A stretch of 64,000 nucleotides of DNA from Thermoproteota archaeon. Lineage in GTDB: Archaea > Korarchaeota > Korarchaeia > Korarchaeales > Korarchaeaceae. The translations under genes and the position numbers were made by a program. The DNA lies in assembly GCA_027491435.1 (NCBI GenBank), contig JAOZFG010000004.1:62001-126000 (forward strand). Reading direction: 5' to 3'. This document shows, piece after piece, positions 34,080 to 41,920 of this stretch (positions are counted from its first letter, which is position 1; the number at the start of each line of letters is the position of its first letter). Below the pieces are notes generated by a model. It had not been told where the DNA came from. It did no database searches and saw nothing but the letters and a program-made list of their open reading frames with translations.

Positions 34080-34513
34080 AAGATCACCCTAATGGGGCCG
34101 CCGGGATTTGAACCCGGGACCTCCGGCTCCCAAGGCCGGCATCCTACCAAGCTAGACCACGGCCCCTCCCTTAACTGGGTCTCAGGTATTAAAGACTTTA
34201 CGGAGGAACAGTCCACCCTTATGACCGGCCCCTTGTTCACAACTAGGGAGACCTTCTCCCCCTTAACCCTAAAGCTAACCCTAGAGTGGGGCTGAAGTGG
34301 TATTACCTTGTTTATAACCCTGGCGGACCCCCCGCGAAACTCAACCATCAATACGATTTCCAGGTAATCTTCTCCCTTATTTTCAACTGTTAAGAGGCCT
34401 CGCTCACATCGGGCGATTACGTCAGATGAGTACAGGTGTCCGGTCGCCCCGTGGCTCAGAGTTAGGGCGGCTATGGAGGTGAGTAGGAAAGATACAAGGA
34501 GCTTATTCCTCAC
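34076..34513 (-). CDS. Putative secreted protein whose ORF continues through tRNA-Pro
   Basis: Signal peptide at residues 1-24 (LLVSFLLTSIAALTLSHG) followed by a small beta-rich domain (about 28-105). No stop precedes the tRNA-Pro gene on the same strand. Residues about 116-141 are encoded by the tRNA sequence itself, and the frame ends at the TGA overlapping the antitoxin start. Either the protein really ends with tRNA-derived sequence, or the transcript is cut by RNase P before translation ends. Unknown family; the N-terminal domain alone is probably the functional part. Confidence 0.5.
   Translation of the reverse strand: MRNKLLVSFLLTSIAALTLSHGATGHLYSSDVIARCERGLLTVENKGEDYLEIVLMVEFRGGSARVINKVIPLQPHSRVSFRVKGEKVSLVVNKGPVIRVDCSSVKSLIPETQLREGPWSSLVGCRPWEPEVPGSNPGGPIRVIF
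34093..34166 (-). tRNA. trnP: tRNA-Pro (TGG)
   Basis: Acceptor GGGGCCG/CGGCCCC with discriminator A; the anticodon loop CTTGGGA is closed by the CCGGC/GCCGG stem and holds TGG at 34132-34130 (minus). T arm CCGGG-TTCAAAT-CCCGG. The 3' CCA is not encoded, unlike the tRNA-Met and tRNA-Leu in this window. It lies inside the reading frame of a secreted-protein ORF and 13 nt before an antitoxin-like gene. Confidence 0.93.
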
Positions 34514-34886
34514 CGTTAACCCTCTCTACGAACCACCTGGGCTCTCCCCTTAGCCTTATGTGGGGAATCGTGATTCCCTCCGTTGTGGTTGGGGCCTCCG
34601 AAACGTAAAACCCCTCCCCATTTTCATCAGCCCTGTATATGAGGAAGCCTCCGTCAACCCTCTCCTCTACGGTTACGTATGAGAATATGTCCGGCTTCAT
34701 CGATCCGTAGTTCCCTGAAAAGGTGCCCAGGACGTACCTACCTAACTTATCGCTCCAGAAGCCTATTATAACTCCACCGGAGTTAGAGCTGGCTATAAGC
34801 CTAAGTAAATCGTTCACAGAGGAAAGCTCAAAGAGTTCCATTTCCCAATCGCTACACTCTTTATTATCCCCCTCCATCTGGCTCAC
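34503..34886 (-). CDS. Conserved protein of unknown function, TrmB-linked
   Basis: A 127-residue protein without a recognised family. The middle reads VIIGFWSDKLGRYVLGTFSGNYG and the end HIRLRGEPRWFVERV; it looks like one alpha/beta domain without membrane segments. It overlaps the TrmB-type regulator gene by 4 nt upstream and the secreted-protein gene by 11 nt downstream, so these three are translated as one unit. Confidence 0.6.
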   Translation of the reverse strand: MSQMEGDNKECSDWEMELFELSSVNDLLRLIASSNSGGVIIGFWSDKLGRYVLGTFSGNYGSMKPDIFSYVTVEERVDGGFLIYRADENGEGFYVSEAPTTTEGITIPHIRLRGEPRWFVERVNGEE

Positions 34887-35560
34887 CCTTGTCCGATCGT
34901 GAAGGACATGGTCCTAACTATATAAAACGTTGCTTTCATGGATTTAAGTAAGTCCCCGTCTGTGGTATAAATTCCCTTACCCTCGGAGTAAATGATCAGG
35001 CCCTCTTTATCCCCTATGACGCCAGAAAAGGGTGAATTACATATTCTAAGCTCCTCCAATAAATCCTTTGCCTTGATAGCGGCCCTAATGGAGGTGAACA
35101 TAACCTCCCAACCAGCCTCACCCCTGTAATGCCTCAAGAAGCTTTCTACTAGGTCCTCGTTCACTATAAAGAGGGCCTTCTTGACCCTGCCTGCTATGCT
35201 CTCAAATATGTATTTTATGATGCTCCCAAACACGGGGACTACCTTATCCTTACCTATCAGGTAGATGGGGAGCTTAAAGGGCTTAATAGCCCCTACAAGC
35301 GAGACTTTCCTGCCGAACTCCTCTATTACATGATTTAACAGCAAAGAGGTCAGCTTATCCCTAGGAGGTCCTATGAACAGAGTGGGCCTGTAACCGACTA
35401 TCCTTATCAGCCCCTTATCCTCTAAAGACCTGCCAACTTGGTAGACTTTGGTTCTAGGTATGCCTGTCATCCTGCTGATCTCGTCAGCTTTCATTGGCTT
35501 TTCCGCTTCTATGAGTGAAGAGAGCATGATCGCCTCGTATCTAGACAGCCCTAGCTCCAC
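34883..35560 (-). CDS. TrmB-family transcriptional regulator
   Basis: An N-terminal winged helix, LGLSRYEAIMLSSLIEAEKPMKADEISRMTGIPRTKVYQVGRSLEDKGLI read over residues 2-53, matches the TrmB DNA-binding domain. The C-terminal ~150 residues are a sensor domain of unclear ligand. The GTG start lies 20 nt after the TRAM-protein stop. In other archaea TrmB regulators respond to sugars; the target here may be its own operon with the unknown and secreted proteins, by inference. Confidence 0.8.
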   Translation of the reverse strand: MELGLSRYEAIMLSSLIEAEKPMKADEISRMTGIPRTKVYQVGRSLEDKGLIRIVGYRPTLFIGPPRDKLTSLLLNHVIEEFGRKVSLVGAIKPFKLPIYLIGKDKVVPVFGSIIKYIFESIAGRVKKALFIVNEDLVESFLRHYRGEAGWEVMFTSIRAAIKAKDLLEELRICNSPFSGVIGDKEGLIIYSEGKGIYTTDGDLLKSMKATFYIVRTMSFTIGQG

Positions 35561-35580
35561 AAAAACTTTCGAAAGACCCT

Positions 35581-35883
35581 TTAACCCACCAATTCGGCCA
35601 CTATCTTGTTTCCCTGTACCCTCCTCACCCTCGCCTGAACCTTTATCCCCGGATCTGATGCCCCTACCACCGTTACGTTTCTCCCCTTGTATTTCCCTAC
35701 GCCCTCCCCCCTCCTGGTGACTGTCATTATTAGGACCTCTATTATGTCTCCGGGTTTCACGTCCTCCCCTTTCTCCTCCTTTACCTCATACCTGGTTATG
35801 TATATGCCTGTCCTACCCTTCCTACCCAACCTTCCGCGCCAACCCTTGGAAGCATCTTCTACTTTGGGATTCCTTCTCGGCAT
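35581..35883 (-). CDS. TRAM-domain RNA-binding protein
   Basis: A 100-residue protein with a basic N-terminus (MPRRNPKVEDASKGWRGR) and a C-terminal TRAM domain: VKPGDIIEVLIMTVTRRGEGVGKYKGRNVTVVGAS and VQARVRRVQGNKIVAELV across residues 42-99. Stand-alone TRAM proteins of archaea act as cold-shock-like RNA chaperones. The ATG at 35883 follows GTGGGG; a longer ORF to 35940 is not needed. Confidence 0.82.
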   Translation of the reverse strand: MPRRNPKVEDASKGWRGRLGRKGRTGIYITRYEVKEEKGEDVKPGDIIEVLIMTVTRRGEGVGKYKGRNVTVVGASDPGIKVQARVRRVQGNKIVAELVG

Positions 35884-35948
35884 GAATCCCCACAACCAAA
35901 GGAAACTTGTTGAAGCCTCAATAAAAATGTTCCCCTGCATTTACTCAT

Positions 35949-37178
35949 CTAGGGTGCTGTGAGAGGTCTTTTACCTATTTCGTTTCCCATCTCATCAAAT
36001 CTAACGTAACCTAAGGCCAAGGCGTCGAATTGATCCGTGGAGGCTAGCAAAGATGCCCTGCGGGACTTAAGGTCCAGCTCCTTAATTATTCCAACCCCCA
36101 CACAGGTTCGCCCTCTGATCAAACCAACGTAGAGGTTAGAGTAGTCTCTGACGTTCCCCAGCCTAACCTCCTTGTTCAACAGCCGAGATATGGTGTTGAC
36201 CCTGTACTGGTCAGCTTCCCCCTCATGCAGGATTACAAGGGAGTCAGGAGACTCCTCAACCCATACCACGTTAACGCTTAACAACTCCTTCAGAAGTCCC
36301 GAGTATTCAAGCCTTTGGTTCCCGGTCAACAAGGACGTGTTTAACAGCCTAATATCGTTAAGATCCACCTGAACCTCCCTAGAGTCCTTCATGAAGAAGT
36401 CGAACATCTCCATCCTGGCTGCCCTCCTATAATTTCTCGATTTTGAGGACACCTCTTGAGGAGATCTGACTTTTATCACCCTCGCCCAAGGTGGAAGGCT
36501 CCTCTCTATGTGTCTTAAATCTCCCTCATCCTTTTCTATTAACACGACGACGTCTGGGTCGTAGGCCTCAACTTTATACCTTTTTAACGCTCTTGCAGGG
36601 CTCCCGTCCACGTAGCCCGTGGTGTTCAACAACTGGGTTCCTTTACCGACCGTGTCGGAAAGGGCCTTGACGCCAACCACCATGGGAAGCAGGTGTCCTC
36701 GGGGAGTTGTATCCCCCACGAAGTACATGTGATCGGGGTTGAGCAGCCTGAGGTGCACGAACGTCTCCCCTACCTTTTTCGCGGCTATTACTCCAGGAGG
36801 GCCTAGATCAGACTGACCTACGTCCGAGTCCACTATAGCCACTTCCTCACCACTCGCTATCAGCTTGCTGGCAACGTACATTATCGTAGAACTCTTGCCG
36901 GAATCAACCCTGCCTATTAACATAACCTTTCGATCGAGAGCCTCTTCGACTAACTCATCCCACCAGCTGGGGATCGGGTTCTCGACCTTCCTAACTTCTC
37001 CGACTACCTCCACCTTAGATCTCTCCTGACTCCAGACTAGGACGTCGATGCCCTCCATGTCTACCGAGATAGAGTTTACGTCGAAATACCAAGCTTTAGC
37101 GCTGCCATCCAACACCTCCAACCTGAAGGGGCTCCTGAGAAGGATCCCCGTCCCCTTAGTCAGCTCCACAGTGACCAT
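35949..37178 (-). CDS. Clp1-family RNA 5'-kinase
   Basis: Polynucleotide kinase of the Clp1/Grc3/Nol9 family, phosphorylating RNA 5'-OH ends. Walker A is GRVDSGKSS (about residues 88-96), with DSDVGQSDLGPPG, TTGYVDG and the SLLASTDQFDALALGYVRF end typical of Clp1. Length 409 matches archaeal members. The start codon (MVTVELT) is divergent from the RuBisCO-like gene with 42 nt between. RtcA and ThpR in the window act on the other RNA end. Confidence 0.88.
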   Translation of the reverse strand: MVTVELTKGTGILLRSPFRLEVLDGSAKAWYFDVNSISVDMEGIDVLVWSQERSKVEVVGEVRKVENPIPSWWDELVEEALDRKVMLIGRVDSGKSSTIMYVASKLIASGEEVAIVDSDVGQSDLGPPGVIAAKKVGETFVHLRLLNPDHMYFVGDTTPRGHLLPMVVGVKALSDTVGKGTQLLNTTGYVDGSPARALKRYKVEAYDPDVVVLIEKDEGDLRHIERSLPPWARVIKVRSPQEVSSKSRNYRRAARMEMFDFFMKDSREVQVDLNDIRLLNTSLLTGNQRLEYSGLLKELLSVNVVWVEESPDSLVILHEGEADQYRVNTISRLLNKEVRLGNVRDYSNLYVGLIRGRTCVGVGIIKELDLKSRRASLLASTDQFDALALGYVRFDEMGNEIGKRPLTAP

Positions 37179-37220
37179 TTAGCCCACCTCAGATAACGAT
37201 TTAAGTTAAGGTTGTAACAC

Positions 37221-38222
37221 ATGACTGTGGACGGCGACCGCTTTCACCTGATAGAGGTGCTGCTTGATTGTGAAAAACGTTTACACGTGGTTCCTGAGGG
37301 GTTTGAGGTTGTCGATGAAGGGGGCTTCAGGATCAGGCTTAGAGCGCCGACGGCCTCTCCTTCGGAACTGCTCGGCATGCTGTGGGAAATCTCCTTGGAC
37401 GAAAATGGGGAGCCATGCAGGATAAAGGAAGTCAAGGCACCAATCAATAGGAGGACTGGCTTCAGGGGAAAGACCGTCCTCAGGAGGATACTGGGGAGGG
37501 GCCCTATGCTAGCAGCCTCAATAGCTAAGGGAAGGATATTGGATCCCAGGAATCACGCCAAACTTTTCTCTGAGATGGCTAGACAGGGCTTAGATATAGG
37601 CATGGATCCGCTACACTATTCTGACTTAGAGCTTTACGAGAGAGCCTATCACATAGAGGAGGAGATCGACAGCTTTAAGGAAGAAGGAAAAAGAGTTTTA
37701 TACGTCTACAACGCCCCTAAGACAGCCGATTTACTGGAAAAGGTGATCTCTTTAGGGGCCAAGGCCTTCAGGGTGGACTCGTTAAACTTGGAGCTGTTTA
37801 ACTTGCTGGCCGATGTCAAGGTAATGATCTTCTTAACCAGACCTTACCTGCTCCCCCGATTAAGCCTAGAATCAATATACAACCTGCTCCCTCCCTTCGG
37901 CTTTGAAGCAATTGAAAGGCCGTCCTCAAGTAAATGGACTAAAGCGGAGCATTTAGATCGATTAATAAAGAGGACTGGTTCACTTCCAATGACCTCTCCG
38001 GATGTAACCCCAAGAAACTTGGATTACAACATGTCCGACCTAGACGTAATAATATGGGCCGATGTCTTCATCTACGCTCACCCCTCCGGGCCGTTAGCTG
38101 GAGTTAGGGCAGCTAGGGAGATGATAGATTCATACCTTAGGGGAGAGAGCCTCATAACAGTAGCGAGAAGGGTTGAGGAGGTAGGGCAGGCTGTTGAGAA
38201 ATGGGGCTTGGAGCTGAGGTAA
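37221..38222 (+). CDS. RuBisCO-like protein without the RuBisCO active site
   Basis: A 333-residue homologue of archaeal RuBisCO large chain that has lost its catalytic residues. From about residue 85 it follows the barrel: LGRGPMLAASIAKG lines up with the RPIxGxVPKPK strand, GLDIGMDPL (123-131) with GADYMKDDE, where the carbamylated Lys is Met128 and the metal-binding Asp and Glu are Pro130 and Leu131, and TRP (206-208) with the HR motif. The end HPSGPLAGVRAAREMIDSYL (287-306) and VEKWG closely match the RuBisCO tail, but the phosphate-binding GGG before it is absent, and the loop-6 region is shortened. Normal length is about 420-440. Function unknown; neighbour is DUF72, overlapping by 22 nt. 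Confidence 0.75.
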   Translation: MTVDGDRFHLIEVLLDCEKRLHVVPEGFEVVDEGGFRIRLRAPTASPSELLGMLWEISLDENGEPCRIKEVKAPINRRTGFRGKTVLRRILGRGPMLAASIAKGRILDPRNHAKLFSEMARQGLDIGMDPLHYSDLELYERAYHIEEEIDSFKEEGKRVLYVYNAPKTADLLEKVISLGAKAFRVDSLNLELFNLLADVKVMIFLTRPYLLPRLSLESIYNLLPPFGFEAIERPSSSKWTKAEHLDRLIKRTGSLPMTSPDVTPRNLDYNMSDLDVIIWADVFIYAHPSGPLAGVRAAREMIDSYLRGESLITVARRVEEVGQAVEKWGLELR

Positions 38223-38935
38223 AGGTAGGGTGTTGCGGCTTTCCTATAAGCAAAAGAAGGTACTATGAAGAGTTCAGGGTTGTTGAAGTTCAGAAAACTT
38301 TCTATAAACCACCAAGAGTCGAAACAGCCCTGAAGTGGAGGGAAGAGGCTCCTGATGATTTCGAATTTACGGTAAAGGCTTGGATGGCTTTCACGCACAA
38401 CCCCAAATCTCCCATGTGGAGTAAGAGCGGCTTGCCTAGGAAAGAGGGTTATGGGCTCCTCAAGCCCACGTCCAAAAACTTAGAGAGGTGGGAGGAGTTC
38501 CTAAAGGTAGTAAGGGCTTTAAAATCGAAAGTCGTGGTATTTCAGAGCCCACCGTCCTTCAAGGCCACGGAAGAAAACATGAAGAACGTTAAAGAATTCT
38601 TCAGGTCGATCAGGGGAGACGTCGAGCTGATTGGCTGGGAGGTCAGGCATGAGAGCTGGAGCGGCCCCTTGAGGGAGATCCTACCAGAATTGGACTTGAT
38701 ACATGTGGTCGATCCACTTTATGAGCTTCCAGTTCACGGAAATGTGTTATACTTCAGGCTTCACGGGAGGAGGGAGGGCAGGAGAATAGTGTATAACCAC
38801 AGGTACACGGGTGATGAGCTAGAGGAGGTTATGAGGGTGCTAGCTGATCTGGGCAAGCCCGGCTACGTGATGTTCAATAACGGGATATTCATGAGGGAGA
38901 GCGCCCTAAACTTCCTGAAGAAGATTCAGACGTAG
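38201..38935 (+). CDS. DUF72 (YecE-like) protein
   Basis: TIM-barrel-like DUF72 protein, 244 residues: VKVGCCGFPISKRRYYEEF at the start, FYKPPRVETALKWREEAPDDFEFTVKA, and VVFQSPPSFKATEENM. Family function is unknown; it is sometimes found near nucleases or metabolic genes. The ATG overlaps the end of the RuBisCO-like gene by 22 nt, so the two are translated together. The 3' end overlaps the convergent crenactin gene by 10 nt. Confidence 0.85.
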   Translation: MGLGAEVKVGCCGFPISKRRYYEEFRVVEVQKTFYKPPRVETALKWREEAPDDFEFTVKAWMAFTHNPKSPMWSKSGLPRKEGYGLLKPTSKNLERWEEFLKVVRALKSKVVVFQSPPSFKATEENMKNVKEFFRSIRGDVELIGWEVRHESWSGPLREILPELDLIHVVDPLYELPVHGNVLYFRLHGRREGRRIVYNHRYTGDELEEVMRVLADLGKPGYVMFNNGIFMRESALNFLKKIQT

Positions 38936-40212
38936 TGCCAACCCTCCAAAGTTGACCAGTTCCACCTCAACGTCTCGGGAACTGCCATCCCATAGACTAC
39001 AGATCCTCTCCACACGCTGTATTGCGGGTCTGAAACCATCTTGGGCTTTGTTTCAATTCCCAGCTTGGAGAGCATTAGCTTCATCTTGGTGGGCGAGTCA
39101 GTCGCTACCCCCTTGAGAGCGGGTGGAACTGACCAGTTGAAGGCGCCTCCTGATAGTATCAGGTTCTTGGATATGGCAGCCTGTAACTCCACAGGAGTCT
39201 TAGCGATGGCCCTTTTTACCGCCTCAGCCAAGCTAACATTCCCAGGTATAACCTCACCACCTATTAGAGTGTCCTTGGGCGGGGTGAACCCCCTGCTATA
39301 GTAGCTCTCGAAGATCTCGTGGGAGGGGTTGAAGAAGTACTCGCCGATCAGGAACCTCTGCCAGACCTTGTCGCCCATGTCCACCTCGACAGCTGTTCCG
39401 GGTATCCTGAAGACGGACTGGAGTACGCTTGGGTGCTCTTTCGCCCACTTAATGGCCTTATCTAGGTCTATAGGGACAAGGCCCACTGACTCTTTGAATA
39501 TCCTAACGAACTTCTCCTCCCTGGCCAGCTCGGGGTAGCCTAGATCCCTAAGTATTTGAGCAGCTATCCTATCGGAATCGCTCCCTCCCCTGTTTAGCGG
39601 TATAAGGGCCGTCCTTATCACGTCCCTGCTTATGGGCGTTATCTGAGTGTTACCATGACCAGCTTCTATCACTATGCAAGTGGTGGCCCTCTCAGCTATG
39701 GCAACTGCTAGGGGTTGAGGTATTATGGTAACAGCCCTTACCAAGTTCCCCCCTTCCTCAGCGTTCACCTCCTCGTGTATGCTAAACATCCTTTCAAACA
39801 TGTAAGTGGGGGACTGCGCTGCGAGGGAAACCACCACGTAAAATCCGTTGAAGGGGGTCCCGTCAACGGCCTTCTCACCTGGGTAGTACTTCTTCAACCC
39901 ATATCTCACTAGCTCCTTGATTACCCTCCAACCCCTCTCGTCGTTTCTCTCCACTATACCGTTCCTCATGGGGTAGTGTAACCGGGTCAAGTCAGCCCTA
40001 GACTCGAGGTATTCGGTGACCTCGGGGCCGACGATAACCTCTCTCGGAGTAATCCCCCTGATCTCAGCTGAAACCTTTGAGATCTTTGGGAAGTAGCCCC
40101 TGTTCTCAACCACGTCGGGTCCCTTCTTCATTAGCCACCAGGGTCCAAACTTATAGAAGGACGTGCCGAAATCAGAGGCGAACACGTGCTTGCCAGACTT
40201 CGACAGCTTCAC
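38926..40212 (-). CDS. Crenactin (archaeal actin homologue)
   Basis: The sequence follows the Pyrobaculum crenactin closely: ASDFGTSFYKFGP (phosphate 1), RGYF, LHYPMRNGIVERNDERGW, IIPQPLAVAIAERATTCIVIEAGHGNTQI (phosphate 2), ILSGGAFNW (adenosine), and SEPQYSVWRG-like SDPQYSVWRGSVVYG at the end. Length 428 is normal. Crenactin forms double-stranded filaments in Thermoproteales. None of the neighbours looks like an arcadin. Its start lies 41 nt inside the Ogt gene. Confidence 0.92.
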   Translation of the reverse strand: MKLSKSGKHVFASDFGTSFYKFGPWWLMKKGPDVVENRGYFPKISKVSAEIRGITPREVIVGPEVTEYLESRADLTRLHYPMRNGIVERNDERGWRVIKELVRYGLKKYYPGEKAVDGTPFNGFYVVVSLAAQSPTYMFERMFSIHEEVNAEEGGNLVRAVTIIPQPLAVAIAERATTCIVIEAGHGNTQITPISRDVIRTALIPLNRGGSDSDRIAAQILRDLGYPELAREEKFVRIFKESVGLVPIDLDKAIKWAKEHPSVLQSVFRIPGTAVEVDMGDKVWQRFLIGEYFFNPSHEIFESYYSRGFTPPKDTLIGGEVIPGNVSLAEAVKRAIAKTPVELQAAISKNLILSGGAFNWSVPPALKGVATDSPTKMKLMLSKLGIETKPKMVSDPQYSVWRGSVVYGMAVPETLRWNWSTLEGWHYV

Positions 40213-40810
40213 TCACCTCCACAAGCCTCGTCAGTTCCTCAGCCTTTAACAGTCTTGAGGGTTCCAACTTACCACTCTCCATGTCGACGGGGATCCCTTC
40301 CCTCATAAGGATGAAGGCCTTAACTATGGGTCCGTAGGAGTACCCTCCTACCCTTAAATCGCTTCTCACGACCCTGTGGCAGGGGATTATCAGGGGTATC
40401 GGGTTCTTGGCCATGTAGTTTCCTATCGCCCTGGGAGATGTCCCCACAGCCTTGGCCAGCTCGCTGTACGTGGTGTACCTCCCCTTAGGTATCAGCTTGA
40501 CCGTCTTTAAGGCCTTCACCATCTTCTCCCTAGGTGGCAGCAATACCCTGATCTTTGGAGGGTTAGCCTCCTTTCCTAGGTAAAGCTCGTCGATGTAGTT
40601 AGCTATTATGCTGGTCATCGGGTTGTAGCTGTCCCTATAAAGGAACACCCTTTCCCCCCAGGCAGTTATGCAGTTTATCCTGAGGTCGGCCAACGCCTCC
40701 TCCTCATTCTTAAGGGGTATGGTGTTGCATACCAACCCCTTCCTAGTTATGCCAACCCCAACGTACCCTGAGCTCACCTCTTCCACCGAAATCACTATTT
40801 GCAGTCGCAT
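40172..40810 (-). CDS. ogt: O6-alkylguanine-DNA alkyltransferase
   Basis: Suicide repair protein that moves alkyl groups from O6-guanine to its own Cys. The active-site PCHRVV motif is in PLIIPCHRVVRSDLRVGGY, preceded by the helix-turn-helix YTTYSELAKAVGTSPRAIGNYMAKNPIP. The N-terminal ~100 residues match the variable domain of archaeal enzymes. Length about 212. ATG at 40810 directly follows GGGTG. It overlaps crenactin by 41 nt and is divergent from rtcA. Confidence 0.95.
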   Translation of the reverse strand: MRLQIVISVEEVSSGYVGVGITRKGLVCNTIPLKNEEEALADLRINCITAWGERVFLYRDSYNPMTSIIANYIDELYLGKEANPPKIRVLLPPREKMVKALKTVKLIPKGRYTTYSELAKAVGTSPRAIGNYMAKNPIPLIIPCHRVVRSDLRVGGYSYGPIVKAFILMREGIPVDMESGKLEPSRLLKAEELTRLVEVSEAVEVWQARVRL

Positions 40811-40840
40811 CACCCTTCAGGAGGTGACCTCCCACTCGTC

Positions 40841-40849
40841 TTATTTAAA
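40841..40849 (+). promoter_or_regulatory. TATA box of rtcA
   Basis: TTATTTAAA centred about 26 nt before the ATG at 40871 fits a leaderless transcript and supports that start over a TTG/ATG further upstream in the frame. Confidence 0.5.
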
Positions 40850-40870
40850 GGGAATCTGGGCAGCGGTAAT

Positions 40871-41920
40871 ATGATGGAAGTAATACGGGTGGATGGGAGT
40901 TACGGGGAAGGAGGGGGCTCGATACTAAGGTATGCCCTGGCCTTATCCGCTGTCACCATGAAGCCAGTCGAGGTCTACAATATTAGGGCAAAGAGGAGCA
41001 ATCCAGGGTTGAGACCACAACACCTAAATGCGGTGAGGGCTTTAGCGATGATATCATCGGCTAAAGTAGAGGGGGCTTACGTGGGATCGATGAGGATCTA
41101 CTTCGAGCCGAGAAGCCGCACAGGAGGGAACTTCAAGGTAGACATAGGCACCGCTGGGAGCATAAGCCTGATAATACAAGCCATACTGCCGGCCGCCCTT
41201 TTCTCCGAAAGGGAAAGCAGGTTCACCATAAGGGGAGGGACCGATGTCAGGTTCGCGCCCCCCATAGACTACATGAGGGAAGTCTTCTTGAAGAACATGA
41301 AGAGGTTAATGGGGGTTGAGGCTGAGATAAGGGTGATTAAGAGGGGGCATTACCCTAAGGGCGGTGGTCTAGTTGAGCTTACGGTGAAGCCCTCTGAGTT
41401 GAAGCCATTCAAGGCCGTTGAAAGAGAAGAAGTAAGCTCAATAATGGGGAGAGCCCACGCCGTTAAGTTGCCTAAACATGTCGCGGACAGAATAGCCTCT
41501 TCAGCCGAGTCAATCCTTAGGGAGAGGGGATTCCGGGTGAGCGTAGAGAGGGAATGGTCCAAGAACGATCATCTAGGTCCCGGCGCTGGGATAACCTTAT
41601 GGACTGAAGGTGAAGTGGCAATCGGGGGAGATTCATTAGGAGAGAGGGGAAAGCCCAGCGAAAAGGTGGGGCGAGAGGCAGCCCTCAAACTTCTTAATGA
41701 GCTAGGGACGGGAATGGCCTTGGATAGTCACATGGGAGACATGATAATTCCCTATATGGCCCTAGCCAAGGGCGAATCCGTGGTCGGCATATCCCAGCTT
41801 ACGATGCACGCAATCTCCAACATATGGCTGACTGAGAAGTTCCTTCCTGTGAAGTTCAACGTTGAGGGCCAGCATGGGAAGCCTGCTAAGGTCTCTGTGA
41901 TGGGAAGTGGTCTTCCATGA
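40871..41920 (+). CDS. rtcA: RNA 3'-terminal phosphate cyclase
   Basis: Makes 2',3'-cyclic phosphate at RNA 3' ends using ATP. DGSYGEGGGSILRYALALS is the family N-terminus, RPQHLNAVRA and GTAGSISLIIQAILP follow, and the nucleotidylated His is probably His287 in LDSHMGDMIIPYMAL. About 349 residues, as expected. An in-frame extension upstream of 40871 has no family similarity. It overlaps the RPA gene by 4 nt (ATGA). Confidence 0.95.
   Translation: MMEVIRVDGSYGEGGGSILRYALALSAVTMKPVEVYNIRAKRSNPGLRPQHLNAVRALAMISSAKVEGAYVGSMRIYFEPRSRTGGNFKVDIGTAGSISLIIQAILPAALFSERESRFTIRGGTDVRFAPPIDYMREVFLKNMKRLMGVEAEIRVIKRGHYPKGGGLVELTVKPSELKPFKAVEREEVSSIMGRAHAVKLPKHVADRIASSAESILRERGFRVSVEREWSKNDHLGPGAGITLWTEGEVAIGGDSLGERGKPSEKVGREAALKLLNELGTGMALDSHMGDMIIPYMALAKGESVVGISQLTMHAISNIWLTEKFLPVKFNVEGQHGKPAKVSVMGSGLP

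Noticed and set aside
34092-34295. Plus-strand ORF opposite tRNA-Pro (MGPPGFEPGTSGS)
   Set aside because: It is the antisense reading of the tRNA T arm and downstream region, a common artefact that gives FEPGT-like peptides.
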